Assembly (NCBI GenBank): GCA_040220415.1
Contig: JAVJUV010000083.1
Coordinates: forward strand, 24,655 to 88,654
DNA: 64,000 bases
From: JAVJUV01 sp040220415
Lineage (GTDB): Bacteria > Pseudomonadota > Alphaproteobacteria > Rhodobacterales > Rhodobacteraceae
Direction of reading: 5' to 3'
The notes under the pieces were generated by a model that saw nothing but the letters and a program-made list of their open reading frames with translations, was not told the DNA's origin and ran no database searches. Below are positions 15,697-23,276 of this stretch, one piece after another. Numbering within the stretch: position 1 is the stretch's first letter; the number at the start of each line of letters is the position of its first letter. Position numbers and translations under genes: made by a program.

Positions 15697-16584
15697 TCAA
15701 CCTTGATGCCGCCGTGCTCCCTTAAGATTGACGAACACGATCCCCAAAACAACCAGCGCAATACCGGAAAATTGAACTACGGACAGAAGTTCCCCAAAAA
15801 ACAAGGCGCCAATTGAAAGACCGAAGATCGGCACAAGAAAGCTGAACACAATCGCCCGGTTCAGTTCAACGTCCTCCAGCACGGAAAACCAGAGCCAGTA
15901 CACCAGCGCTGAGCCGAACAGTGCCAGCCCCAAAAGCGATGACGTGAAGACCGCGTTCCATTGAATGGCGTTTTGATCTTCCAGCGCGAGGGCTGCCAAC
16001 CCAATTGGCACGCTGCCGATGAGCAACTGTAACCCCATTGCGAAAAGCCCATCCACTTTGCCTGCGATGGACTTGATCGCTACGTTGCTGATGGTCACCC
16101 CAACCGCGGCCAATACGATATAGGCGAAGCCGATGGCCGACCCCTCTTGCCCTCCATCAAGCAATTGCGGCAGCGCGATCACGAGGATTCCCATGAATCC
16201 AATCAGTAGACCGACCCAACCGACCTTCGGCAGCCTTTCGCCAAGCCATGCAACACCCAGTATCGCGGCCAGCAGCGGCTGCGCGTTTGCGATGACCGTG
16301 GCGAGGCCCGGAGACACGAATTCTGCTGCATGAAACATGCCCAGAAATCCCAAACTTGTCGCACCAATCCCGACGATCCCCAAGGTCAACCACGTGCGCC
16401 AACCGCGCGGGAATGGTCTGCGCAAAATCATGGCCAGACCCACCAAAGTTGCTCCGGCCAGAACTGCGCGCATTGTCGCAAAAGTCAGATGCGGCGAGTA
16501 TTGCAGCCCTGCCGTGATCAAAGGAAAGCACGCCGCCCACAGGAACATGGCCAAAACAATTTTGGTTATGACAGTCGGCGACAT
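15697..16584 (-). CDS. EamA/DMT family transporter
   Basis: A 295-residue inner-membrane protein with about ten hydrophobic segments arranged as two EamA repeats (about 5-135 and 150-285). The drug/metabolite transporter superfamily marks are the inner-repeat GLATVIANAQPLLAAILGVAWLGERL and the outer-repeat NRAIVFSFLVPIFGLSIGALFFGE blocks. The substrate cannot be told from sequence. A ribosome site AAAGGAAA lies 5 nt before the ATG. An ECF-type promoter (16663-16687) is placed upstream, back to back with the promoter of the second ECF gene, so the transporter likely shares the regulon. Confidence 0.87.
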   Translation of the reverse strand: MSPTVITKIVLAMFLWAACFPLITAGLQYSPHLTFATMRAVLAGATLVGLAMILRRPFPRGWRTWLTLGIVGIGATSLGFLGMFHAAEFVSPGLATVIANAQPLLAAILGVAWLGERLPKVGWVGLLIGFMGILVIALPQLLDGGQEGSAIGFAYIVLAAVGVTISNVAIKSIAGKVDGLFAMGLQLLIGSVPIGLAALALEDQNAIQWNAVFTSSLLGLALFGSALVYWLWFSVLEDVELNRAIVFSFLVPIFGLSIGALFFGELLSVVQFSGIALVVLGIVFVNLKGARRHQG

Positions 16585-16662
16585 CGAGATTTCCTTTCCA
16601 AGTCAGAAGTGGCAGGAATTGCAGAAGTCTTCCGATGTGCCAACTCAGGGAGGAAGTAAGAA

Positions 16663-16687
16663 GACGCTGCGGCAACCGGAACCTTAC
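16663..16687 (-). promoter_or_regulatory. ECF-type promoter (variant), EamA transporter
   Basis: Minus-strand GTAAG (16683-16687) and CGTC (16663-16666), followed by TTCT, are 16 nt apart. The fifth base of the -35 is G rather than C or T and the preceding base is C rather than T, so it is the weakest match of the nine. The leader would be about 72 nt. Confidence 0.55.
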
Positions 16688-16778
16688 GCATTCTGGCCCT
16701 GGTTCCAAAAGACCGTGCCCCCTGCATCCCCAACAGAAGTCCCACAAACAATCAGGTCAACCCAAGTACCCTGAAAGT

Positions 16779-16803
16779 GTAACGTTTCCGATGTTTCGGC
16801 GTC
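16779..16803 (+). promoter_or_regulatory. ECF-type promoter, second ECF sigma gene
   Basis: GTAAC (16779-16783) and CGTC (16800-16803), followed by TTGC, are exactly 16 nt apart on the plus strand. The gene start at 16824 leaves a leader of only about 14 nt. The presence of the motif before a sigma gene suggests autoregulation by this or a paralogous factor. Confidence 0.72.
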
Positions 16804-16823
16804 TTGCTCTTCAGAGGTGTATC

Positions 16824-17492
16824 ATGAATCACGACCCGAAAGATCGGTTGTCCATAGCAGATCAGCGCGACACAGCCGCCAAGGATGCCGACATCGCTGT
16901 CCGTCGCTCGCTGGTGGAGGGTCGTCAGCATATCCTGAATTTCCTGCGTCGGCGGCTGGGTGATGCGGAAGCCGCCGAGGATGTCCTGCAAACGTTCATG
17001 CTGCGGGCCATCGACCGCTCCGAGCAGCTTCGCGATGTGCGCGCCGTGCGTGGCTGGCTCGGCCAGCTCCTGGCGTCGTCAATCGCGGACTACGGTCGTA
17101 AGCTTGCCCGGCATCGTCAGAGGGAGGTGGTGATGGCCCCAACCGACCTGGACAGCGTCCAAGACGGGTTCGACGAAGAACTCGACGAGGCGATATGCAA
17201 TTGTCTTTACAAGCTGTTGCCGACCATCAAGCCGGAATATGCCGACGTAATCTGGCGCGTCGATCTTCAGGAGCAGCCGCGCGAGGCTGTCGCCAAAGAC
17301 CTCGGCATCACCTTGAACAACCTCACGGTCCGTCTTCACCGGGGTCGGCAGGCGTTGAAGACAAGGTTGGAAGAGATGTGCCTGACCTGCCCGGTTCATG
17401 GCTTTCTAGATTGCGATTGCGACGCAGCAGAAAAGGCCCGCGCGCGTTTTCAGGCGCTGATGGACGACGCCGGAGCTAGAACGACGGGCTGA
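16824..17492 (+). CDS. ECF sigma factor with Cys-rich tail (second copy)
   Basis: I choose the ATG at 16824 (MNHDPKDRL), preceded by AGAGGTG; the frame extends upstream but that part covers the promoter and looks non-coding. The 222-residue protein has region 2 (GRQHILNFLRRRLGDAEAAEDVLQTFMLRAIDRSEQLRDV, about 35-75) and region 4 (LPTIKPEYADVIWRVDLQEQPREAVAKDLGITLNNLTVRLHRGRQALKTRL, about 133-183). The tail has MCLTCPVHGFLDCDCD, the same C-x2-C-x6-C-x-C layout as in the paralogues. It is one of only three genes on the plus strand and is followed by cfa and GAPDH after a 236-nt gap containing another copy of the promoter motif. Confidence 0.9.
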   Translation: MNHDPKDRLSIADQRDTAAKDADIAVRRSLVEGRQHILNFLRRRLGDAEAAEDVLQTFMLRAIDRSEQLRDVRAVRGWLGQLLASSIADYGRKLARHRQREVVMAPTDLDSVQDGFDEELDEAICNCLYKLLPTIKPEYADVIWRVDLQEQPREAVAKDLGITLNNLTVRLHRGRQALKTRLEEMCLTCPVHGFLDCDCDAAEKARARFQALMDDAGARTTG

Positions 17493-17639
17493 GCCCCGAT
17501 GCGTTGGCCTTCTCTCACCTGCGTGTCCGCAATTCACGGACCGCGGTCCGCCAGCGAGGACACGCCGATCAGTCTTACAAGGGGTTTGCCAGCACACGCC
17601 CGTCCGCCGCGATCCGCCGGGTCGGCAGGCCGTCGCTCT

Positions 17640-17664
17640 GTAATGAACCTTGTCGTCTTTCGTC
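17640..17664 (+). promoter_or_regulatory. ECF-type promoter, cfa-GAPDH operon
   Basis: GTAAT (17640-17644) and CGTC (17661-17664), followed by TGTT, are exactly 16 nt apart on the plus strand, with T before and G after the -35 block. The leader to the cfa start is about 58 nt. Confidence 0.7.
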
Positions 17665-17728
17665 TGTTTTACCAGAAAGCGGCGGTTGACGCCGCCTGAC
17701 GACGAAAAACAAGACGGAGCAAGCGACC

Positions 17729-19069
17729 ATGTCCAATAGCGAAGCCTCTCCCGACGAACGCTTTGAACAAGAAGGTAGCCGGATTGAAACCGGACGTCTC
17801 GCACCGGGACGGGCGGCCATGTGGTTGCTCGCGAAATTGCTGCGACGCCTCGTTCGGAACGGACGCCTCACCATTTACGATCCACTCGGCGAAGCTTGGC
17901 GTTTCGGTCCCGGTGGCGACCCCTCGGTTGCCGTCCGTTTGATCGACAAAGGACTGCCTGCGCAACTGCTTGCGAACCCCAGCCTCACGCTCGGCGAGGC
18001 TTATATGGACGGAACGCTGCGCATCGAGGCGGGTTGCCTACGCGACCTTCTCTCGATCTGCACGACCGACATAGATACTATCGACGCATTGCCTGGCAGA
18101 CGGTTGAGCCGCTGGCTGGACGCATTCCTGAGCCGCAGGCTGCATCACAATCCAATCAGCCGGTCCCACACGAACGTGGCGCATCACTACGACATCTCGA
18201 CCGAACTCTATGACCTCTTTCTCGATGCGGACCGGCAATACTCCTGCGCCTACTTCGCGACTGGCGACGAAACCCTCGACGAGGCCCAAGCCCTCAAGAA
18301 AAGGCATATCGCGGCAAAGCTGCTGCTGCGGCCCGGGCTGGAGGTTCTCGATATCGGCTCGGGCTGGGGCGGGCTGGCGATGGAGCTTGCCCAGCAACAC
18401 GAGGCGCGCGTGACCGGGCTCAGCCTCTCGGCCGAGCAGATCGCCGCTGCCCGCGACCGTGCCCAGCAAACCGGCCTGTTTGATCGGGTGGCCTTTGAAC
18501 GGCGCGATTACCGCGAAGAGCATGGACTATACGACCGCGTCGTGTCCGTAGGTATGTTCGAGCATGTTGGCCGCACCGGCTTTGATGCCTTTTTCGGCAC
18601 TCTGCAGCGCGTTCTCAGGCCCGATGGGGTCGCTCTTGTGCATGCGATCGGCAGGATGGCACCCAAAGGCGGGAGCGATCCGTGGATCCGCAAATATGTC
18701 TTCCCCGGGGGCTATCTGCCCACGCTGTCCGAAACCATCGCGGCAGCAGAGCGTGCGGGGATGTGGGTCACGGATGTCGAGGTCCTGCGGTTGCATTACG
18801 CCGAGACTCTGCGCCACTGGTCCGAACGCTTCGCCGCCGAGCGCGAGACTGCGCGCATGCTTTACGACGAGCGGTTCTGCCGTATGTGGGAATTCTATTT
18901 GGCTATCTGCGAAATGGCGTTCCGGAATGGGCGGTTGATGGTCTTCCAGATCCAGCTTGCCAAGCGCCGTGATGCGGTTCCGCTGACCCGTGACTATATC
19001 GCCAAGGTCGAGGCAGGCAAATCCGCCTGGGATATTTCGACCGGCACAGAATTCACGAGAGCGGGATGA
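17729..19069 (+). CDS. cfa: Cyclopropane-fatty-acyl-phospholipid synthase
   Basis: The 446-residue enzyme methylenates unsaturated acyl chains of membrane phospholipids with S-adenosylmethionine. An N-terminal domain of about 130 residues is followed by NVAHHYDISTELYDLFLDADRQYSCAYF (about 150-178), the SAM motif VLDIGSGWGGLAMELA (about 205-220), and the RDYR and SVGMFEHVG blocks of the active site. The C-terminal helices include WEFYLAICEMAFRNG. Length and motifs fit full-length Cfa. The stop overlaps the GAPDH start by ATGA (19066-19069). Cfa is a classical envelope-stress gene, consistent with the ECF-type promoter upstream. Confidence 0.94.
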   Translation: MSNSEASPDERFEQEGSRIETGRLAPGRAAMWLLAKLLRRLVRNGRLTIYDPLGEAWRFGPGGDPSVAVRLIDKGLPAQLLANPSLTLGEAYMDGTLRIEAGCLRDLLSICTTDIDTIDALPGRRLSRWLDAFLSRRLHHNPISRSHTNVAHHYDISTELYDLFLDADRQYSCAYFATGDETLDEAQALKKRHIAAKLLLRPGLEVLDIGSGWGGLAMELAQQHEARVTGLSLSAEQIAAARDRAQQTGLFDRVAFERRDYREEHGLYDRVVSVGMFEHVGRTGFDAFFGTLQRVLRPDGVALVHAIGRMAPKGGSDPWIRKYVFPGGYLPTLSETIAAAERAGMWVTDVEVLRLHYAETLRHWSERFAAERETARMLYDERFCRMWEFYLAICEMAFRNGRLMVFQIQLAKRRDAVPLTRDYIAKVEAGKSAWDISTGTEFTRAG

Positions 19070-20118
19070 CTGACATGAAACCTATCAGAGTTGCCGTAAA
19101 CGGATACGGCGTGATCGGCAAACGTGTGGCAGACGCAGTGGTCGCACAAGAGGACATGGACCTCGCTGGCGTGGCGGATGTCACCTCCGACTGGCGCGCC
19201 CGCATGGCGCGCGCAAAGGGTTTCGCGCTTTATGCCGCGGACCCGGATCGCGCCCCGGCCATGCGAGAGGCCGGCCTTGACGTGTCCGGAGGGCTCGACG
19301 ACCTGCTTGCTACCGCCGACATCGTGGTGGACTGCACGCCCAAGAAAGTGGCCGTGCGCAATGTGGGAACCTATCGCGAAAGAGGCATCCGGTTCATCGT
19401 TCATGGCGGCGAAAAACACGAGGTGACCGGCCATTCCTTTGTTGCCGAAGCGAACTATGCAAGCGCGATTGGCCGCGACAGCACCCGCGTGGTGTCCTGC
19501 AACACGACGTCGATCGTCCGCACCCTCACAGCGCTGAAAGCTGCAGGGCTTCTTGGATCAGCGCGCGGAACGCTCCTGCGGCGCGCCACCGACCCGTGGG
19601 AAAGCCATCTGGGTGGAATCATGAACACGCTTGTCCCCGAACCCGAGATTCCCAGCCATCAGGGCCCGGATGCACAAAGCGTCGACCCCGATCTCGATGT
19701 GATCACGATGGCCGTGAAGGTGCCGCAGACCCTTGCCCATCTGCACTACTGGTCGGTCAGGATGCCGCGCAAGGCCTCCAAGGACGAGGTGCTGGAAGCG
19801 TTCCGCGCCTCCTCCCGCATCGCGTTGATCCGGATGGCGGACGGGCTGGGCGCCCTTAACGCGGTCAAGGAGATGATGGCCGATTTCGGGCGGCCCAACG
19901 ACAGCCTCTACGAGGTGGCCCTGTGGGAGGACATGCTCAAGGTCGAGGGCGACGAATTGTTCTATGCCTACATGGTCGACAACCAGGCCATCGTGATCCC
20001 CGAGACCATCGACGCGATCCGCGCCCTGACCGAAGCCGAGCGCGACGGATCGGCGTCGATTGCGCGCACGAACGCGGCGCTTGGGGTCGGTTCTTTCGGA
20101 GAGGCGCTTTGCAAGTAA
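19066..20118 (+). CDS. Type II (archaeal-type) glyceraldehyde-3-phosphate dehydrogenase
   Basis: This 350-residue protein belongs to the archaeal branch of GAPDH rather than the bacterial GapA branch. The N-terminal Rossmann motif is VNGYGVIGKRVADAV, and the catalytic Cys is C145 in VVSCNTTSIVR, with the downstream LRRATDPWESHLGG block typical of type II enzymes. It would oxidise glyceraldehyde 3-phosphate with NAD(P)+ and phosphate. It is coupled to cfa by ATGA. Bacterial type II GAPDHs are uncommon and probably acquired by transfer. Its pairing with a membrane-lipid enzyme under a putative sigma promoter suggests a condition-specific glycolytic isoenzyme. Confidence 0.9.
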   Translation: MTDMKPIRVAVNGYGVIGKRVADAVVAQEDMDLAGVADVTSDWRARMARAKGFALYAADPDRAPAMREAGLDVSGGLDDLLATADIVVDCTPKKVAVRNVGTYRERGIRFIVHGGEKHEVTGHSFVAEANYASAIGRDSTRVVSCNTTSIVRTLTALKAAGLLGSARGTLLRRATDPWESHLGGIMNTLVPEPEIPSHQGPDAQSVDPDLDVITMAVKVPQTLAHLHYWSVRMPRKASKDEVLEAFRASSRIALIRMADGLGALNAVKEMMADFGRPNDSLYEVALWEDMLKVEGDELFYAYMVDNQAIVIPETIDAIRALTEAERDGSASIARTNAALGVGSFGEALCK

Positions 20119-20439
20119 TGACCCGTCGGCTGTTTTGGTTGTCTGTCTCTGACGGCCTGCACTTCGCTCGGAGGACCGTCGGCGGTCACAGCTTCACACG
20201 AGAATGTGGCGCCGAGGCGATGCCAAAAAGCTAGAAAATGGAACCCATCGTCGTCCGGCATCTCGAAGCGATGAAACGCGACCTTCAGGACGTGTTCAGT
20301 TAAACATGGATGGCCGCTCTCTCTGACGCATATCGGGCCATGTCCTCTTTCATGTCTTATTGATGCTTTGGCTGCATAAATTATTGACACCATTCCATTT
20401 TCGCCAAAAGGAACTGCTCTCTGTAAGGCGCAGACACAC
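20119..20439. other. Gap between two convergent genes
   Basis: This 321-nt stretch separates the 3' end of the GAPDH gene from the 3' end of the region-4 protein gene. I see no supported coding frame, no T-tailed hairpin and no copy of the promoter motif. AT content rises around 20350-20420. Two poorly supported terminators may lie here but I cannot point to them. Confidence 0.4.
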
Positions 20440-20748
20440 TCAGAGCTTTTTCCTGTTGGCCGGATTGCATTTGCAACCTGACAAACCATGCTTTGGACAG
20501 ATCCGGTTCATCTCTGCGAACCGCTCTTTTAGGGTTTGGCGTCCACGTTCAAGTCGATTGGCTACAGCGCTCTCGCCGAGCCCCAAGCTATGTGCAACGT
20601 CTTCAGGCCGCTCTCCGTCGACATCGACGCGCTGAACAATGTTGCCTTGTTCAGGCGGAAGCGTGGACAGAAGCAAGTCGAGACAGTCGCATATCAATTC
20701 ATCAAGCTCAGGATCGTATCTGGAATCTGGACAATTCGGAGGTTTCAC
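20440..20748 (-). CDS. Free-standing sigma region-4 protein with Cys tail
   Basis: I choose a GTG start ending at 20748 with AAGGA 8 nt upstream, giving 102 residues (VKPPNCPDSRYDPELDEL...). The whole protein corresponds to the second half of the neighbouring ECF factors: LDELICDCLDLLLSTLPPEQGNIVQRVDVDGERPEDVAHSLGLGESAVANRLERGRQTLKERF is region 4, and RICPKHGLSGCKCNP is the shared tail. No region 2 exists upstream; only about 190 nt separate it from the next gene. It is either a decayed ECF gene or a functional half-sigma that binds -35 DNA or competes with full factors. An ECF-type promoter at 20917-20941 argues against simple decay. Confidence 0.7.
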   Translation of the reverse strand: MKPPNCPDSRYDPELDELICDCLDLLLSTLPPEQGNIVQRVDVDGERPEDVAHSLGLGESAVANRLERGRQTLKERFAEMNRICPKHGLSGCKCNPANRKKL

Positions 20749-20916
20749 AAATTCATTCCTTGGTGGGCAATTGAATGCATGTCTGCATTGGATTGTTGCG
20801 CGCAGCGACAGCTGCAATCAGCTTCAGCCGATTACTCGACCGTGTGCCCAGAGATCTGTGACCTGAACTTGTCATTGGCGCCTCCCATTCTTTTTTGCAT
20901 CTCTTGGTTAGAAGAA

Positions 20917-20941
20917 GACGCGCCACATACCTGGCCATTAC
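20917..20941 (-). promoter_or_regulatory. ECF-type promoter, region-4 protein gene
   Basis: Minus-strand GTAAT (20937-20941) and CGTC (20917-20920), then TTCT, are exactly 16 nt apart. The TAA within GTAAT is the stop codon of the ECF gene at 20938, so the promoter begins inside the end of that gene. The leader to the GTG start at 20748 would be about 160 nt. Confidence 0.68.
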
Positions 20942-21567
20942 ATACCGGTTGCCGTTTCTGACTGACGTGCGGTCGCCAAAGGCTCTATGTCGCGAGAATG
21001 GGTACAGTCACACTGCAAAAAGCCGCCCTCACCGCAGACCGGACAGATTTCTGCAATTCTTGTCTTCAATGCGGCTCTGGAGCGATGAACCCGAACTCCC
21101 AAGGCGTTCAAGGTCAACCCGAGGTCAGCTGCGACCACCTTGCGCGGCTCGTCCTGCAGATCGATCCGTGCCAGCAACTCGGCCTGCGAGGGCTCAAGCA
21201 TCTTCATCGCTGCAGCGATGCATCTACACGCGGGCTCTTCATCATCTACAACCTCTTGCCGGGTTACTTTGGCTTCTATTGCGTAGGCCTCTGCGTTGCT
21301 ATTTCGCGTTGCTCGTCGGCGGTAGTGATCTGTCAAAGTGTGTCTCAGCGTGATGCCGAGCCAGGCATCCAGCCGCTCTGGGCTCCTGATCTGTGCATGG
21401 TGGCGCAGCACCTTGACACAAAAGTCTTGAAAGACGTCCTCGGCGTCCTGCGGACTGCTTAATCGTCGACGAAGAAAGCCAAGAAACCGATTGCGGCATG
21501 CGATGAGTTTTGCCTCTGCATCATGACGCGAGACCTCAATAGCGTAGTGATTTTGTTCATTAAACAT
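20938..21567 (-). CDS. ECF sigma factor with Cys-rich tail (third copy)
   Basis: This 209-residue protein has a strong ribosome site (AAAGGAGCG) before the ATG. Region 2 is NRFLGFLRRRLSSPQDAEDVFQDFCVKVLRHHAQIRSPERLDAWLGITLRHTLTDHYRRR (about 27-86); region 4 is LEPSQAELLARIDLQDEPRKVVAADLGLTLNALGVRVHRSRAALKTRI (about 125-172). The tail is ICPVCGEGGFLQCDCTHS, the same Cys layout as the other copies. It lies 51 nt after a small membrane-anchored gene (21619-21984) and is probably co-transcribed with it from a promoter near the FNR box at 22044-22057. It is most similar in layout to the first copy (14836). Confidence 0.9.
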   Translation of the reverse strand: MFNEQNHYAIEVSRHDAEAKLIACRNRFLGFLRRRLSSPQDAEDVFQDFCVKVLRHHAQIRSPERLDAWLGITLRHTLTDHYRRRATRNSNAEAYAIEAKVTRQEVVDDEEPACRCIAAAMKMLEPSQAELLARIDLQDEPRKVVAADLGLTLNALGVRVHRSRAALKTRIAEICPVCGEGGFLQCDCTHSRDIEPLATARQSETATGM

Positions 21568-21618
21568 TTTTCGCTCCTTTCACATGGTTTGTGCAGCACC
21601 GAAAATCGGTGCTGGCCG

Positions 21619-21984
21619 TCAGACCTGCGAAAGGATGCGCGGCGGATGGAAGAGCAGATATAGCACCCGAAATGGCTTGAAGTGTGGCTCGATCGGACGT
21701 TCCTGTGCGTCGATCAAGCCCGTCATCGCCATGCCGTTGCTCGGAATAATTACAAGCTGGTAGCAATGCCCAACGTGGCACTTTTCGTCCGACGCGGGGT
21801 GCGTCGCCGCGTCGCCGATTGCATCCCGGACGCCAGCTAATGCGGCAGTGGATTGCAAGGAGATAGTACGATGGTCAACTTCAGGGGAGATCAGCGAAAC
21901 AGAGAGAACAAGCGCAAGAATTGCGGCAGCGACCGTCATCACGCGCAACCACAGGCTCCATATGTTCTGCATCGGCCTGATCAT
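21619..21984 (-). CDS. Membrane-anchored protein with K-C-H-x2-H-C motif, unknown
   Basis: This 121-residue protein has one N-terminal hydrophobic segment (about 12-33, LRVMTVAAAILALVLSVSLIS) that would act as signal peptide or anchor. The rest is predicted periplasmic and contains DEKCHVGHCYQLVIIP, a Cys/His motif that could bind copper, zinc or heme. It sits directly upstream of the third ECF gene in the same orientation. An exported metal- or redox-binding protein beside a sigma factor could be a signal input, but no direct anti-sigma features are visible. The second Met (residue 5) is an alternative start. Not a family I recognise. Confidence 0.62.
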   Translation of the reverse strand: MIRPMQNIWSLWLRVMTVAAAILALVLSVSLISPEVDHRTISLQSTAALAGVRDAIGDAATHPASDEKCHVGHCYQLVIIPSNGMAMTGLIDAQERPIEPHFKPFRVLYLLFHPPRILSQV

Positions 21985-22043
21985 GCGCCCATTTCTTTCA
22001 AACTGACTATTCCAAGATTAGCCTTCTAGGCCGGTTGTCCACA

Positions 22044-22057
22044 TTGACCTGGATCAA
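22044..22057. promoter_or_regulatory. FNR/FnrL-type operator
   Basis: TTGACCTGGATCAA is a near-perfect FNR box (TTGAY-N4-ATCAA). It lies 60-73 nt upstream of the start of the gene at 21619-21984, at the distance expected for activation at about -41.5. It is the only such site before an ECF sigma gene here. Confidence 0.68.
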
Positions 22058-22161
22058 TCGAAACGGCCTCCGAAACCCATGTACTACCCATTGGTATCAA
22101 AGGTTTTGTATGTATTTTCAGTTCGAGGATTGCGGGTCAGGCCATCAAGCCACAATACCAT

Positions 22162-22187
22162 ACTCACAATCGTAACTCACAATCGTA
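22162..22187. repeat. Tandem 13-bp repeat, two copies
   Basis: ACTCACAATCGTA occurs twice head to tail in the AT-richer spacer between the FNR box and the end of hypE. No function is evident; it may be a replication slippage product. Confidence 0.6.
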
Positions 22188-22265
22188 TCCGTTGCAAATA
22201 CCCGCCGCCGACACCCATTCCCGAAGTCCTGACCCTGGGCATCCTGAAATCCTGCAATACATCCT

Positions 22266-23276
22266 TCAGCAAATGCGCGGCAACGGATCGTCCTCCAACT
22301 CGTCAAGCAGCCGGTGGCCGCCAATCGCGGTTTTCAGGGTGACGTGGCCAAGTCCTTCAAGCACGGTGCCCACTGCACACGCTTCGGATCCACCCGGAAG
22401 CGCACGCCAAGCGGCCAGTATGTCCTCAGCCGCACCCGGCGCAACCACTGCCACGACGCGGCCTTCGCATGCCAGATAATAGGGATCGTAGCCCAGGATT
22501 TCGCAGACCGACCGCACGCTGTCACGCACCGGAATCTGCTGCTCTGACAGATGGACGTCCATCAAGGTCGCCCGTGCAATGTCATGGGCAACCGTGGCAA
22601 GCCCGCCGCGCGTCGGGTCGCGCATGAAACGCACCGCCGGGTCGGAAGCCATCGGCAGGGTGAACGGGGTCACGGCCGCGCAATCGGACGACACGGCTCC
22701 GGTAAGCTCGAATTCACCGCGCGCCAGCATCACGGCGATGCCGTGATCGCCGACCGGGCCGCTGACCAGGATCGTGTCGCCTTCGTGGATGCCTGCCATG
22801 CCCAGGCGGCATTCCGGCGCACGCTGTCCGATGCCGGTTGTGGTCAGGTAAAGCCCGCCGCCCTCGCCGCGCGGCACCACCTTGGTATCGCCCGCTACCA
22901 CCCGGACCCCGGCATTGCGCGCCGCCGCCGAGAGGCTTGCCGCGATCCGGTCGAGTGTCGCGATCTCCAGCCCTTCCTCAATGATCGCGCCAAGCGTCAG
23001 ATACAGCGGCGCCGCACCGCTGACGGCAAGATCGTTCACGGTGCCGTTCACGGCAAGCGCGCCGATATCGCCGCCCGGAAACTCCAGCGGTTTCACGGTA
23101 AAGCCGTCAGTGGTGATCACTGCATCCATCCCCGAAGCAATGCCGATCGGTGCCGCGTCCAGCGTCACGTCCAGCGACGGATTGGCAAGATGGCGGGCAA
23201 AGATGTCGTCGATCAGTTCTCGCATAAACCGCCCGCCATTGCCGTGCGCCAGCGTTATGTAGCGATCCTGCATCAT
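22266..23276 (-). CDS. hypE: Hydrogenase maturation protein HypE
   Basis: The start is the ATG ending at 23276, overlapping the hypF stop as ATGA, giving 336 residues. HypE dehydrates the carbamoyl group on its C-terminal Cys to a cyanide for the [NiFe] active-site iron. It has the PurM-like ATP-binding fold with HGNGG near the N-terminus, the GDTKVVPRGEG block, and RDPTRGGLATV. The conserved C-terminus is PRIC, with the final Cys as the carbamoyl acceptor. It is the last gene of the hydrogenase operon. Confidence 0.96.
   Translation of the reverse strand: MMQDRYITLAHGNGGRFMRELIDDIFARHLANPSLDVTLDAAPIGIASGMDAVITTDGFTVKPLEFPGGDIGALAVNGTVNDLAVSGAAPLYLTLGAIIEEGLEIATLDRIAASLSAAARNAGVRVVAGDTKVVPRGEGGGLYLTTTGIGQRAPECRLGMAGIHEGDTILVSGPVGDHGIAVMLARGEFELTGAVSSDCAAVTPFTLPMASDPAVRFMRDPTRGGLATVAHDIARATLMDVHLSEQQIPVRDSVRSVCEILGYDPYYLACEGRVVAVVAPGAAEDILAAWRALPGGSEACAVGTVLEGLGHVTLKTAIGGHRLLDELEDDPLPRIC

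Noticed and set aside
15503..15700. 65-residue frame with one membrane segment just upstream of the first ECF gene, attractive as a small anti-sigma factor
   Set aside because: Starts at TTG with no usable ribosome site and lies in an AT-rich spacer; its overlap with the ECF GTG start may be chance. Kept as a note because its position is suggestive.
19968..20489. 173-residue minus-strand frame overlapping the GAPDH 3' end
   Set aside because: Overlaps two supported genes and has no recognisable domain or ribosome site.
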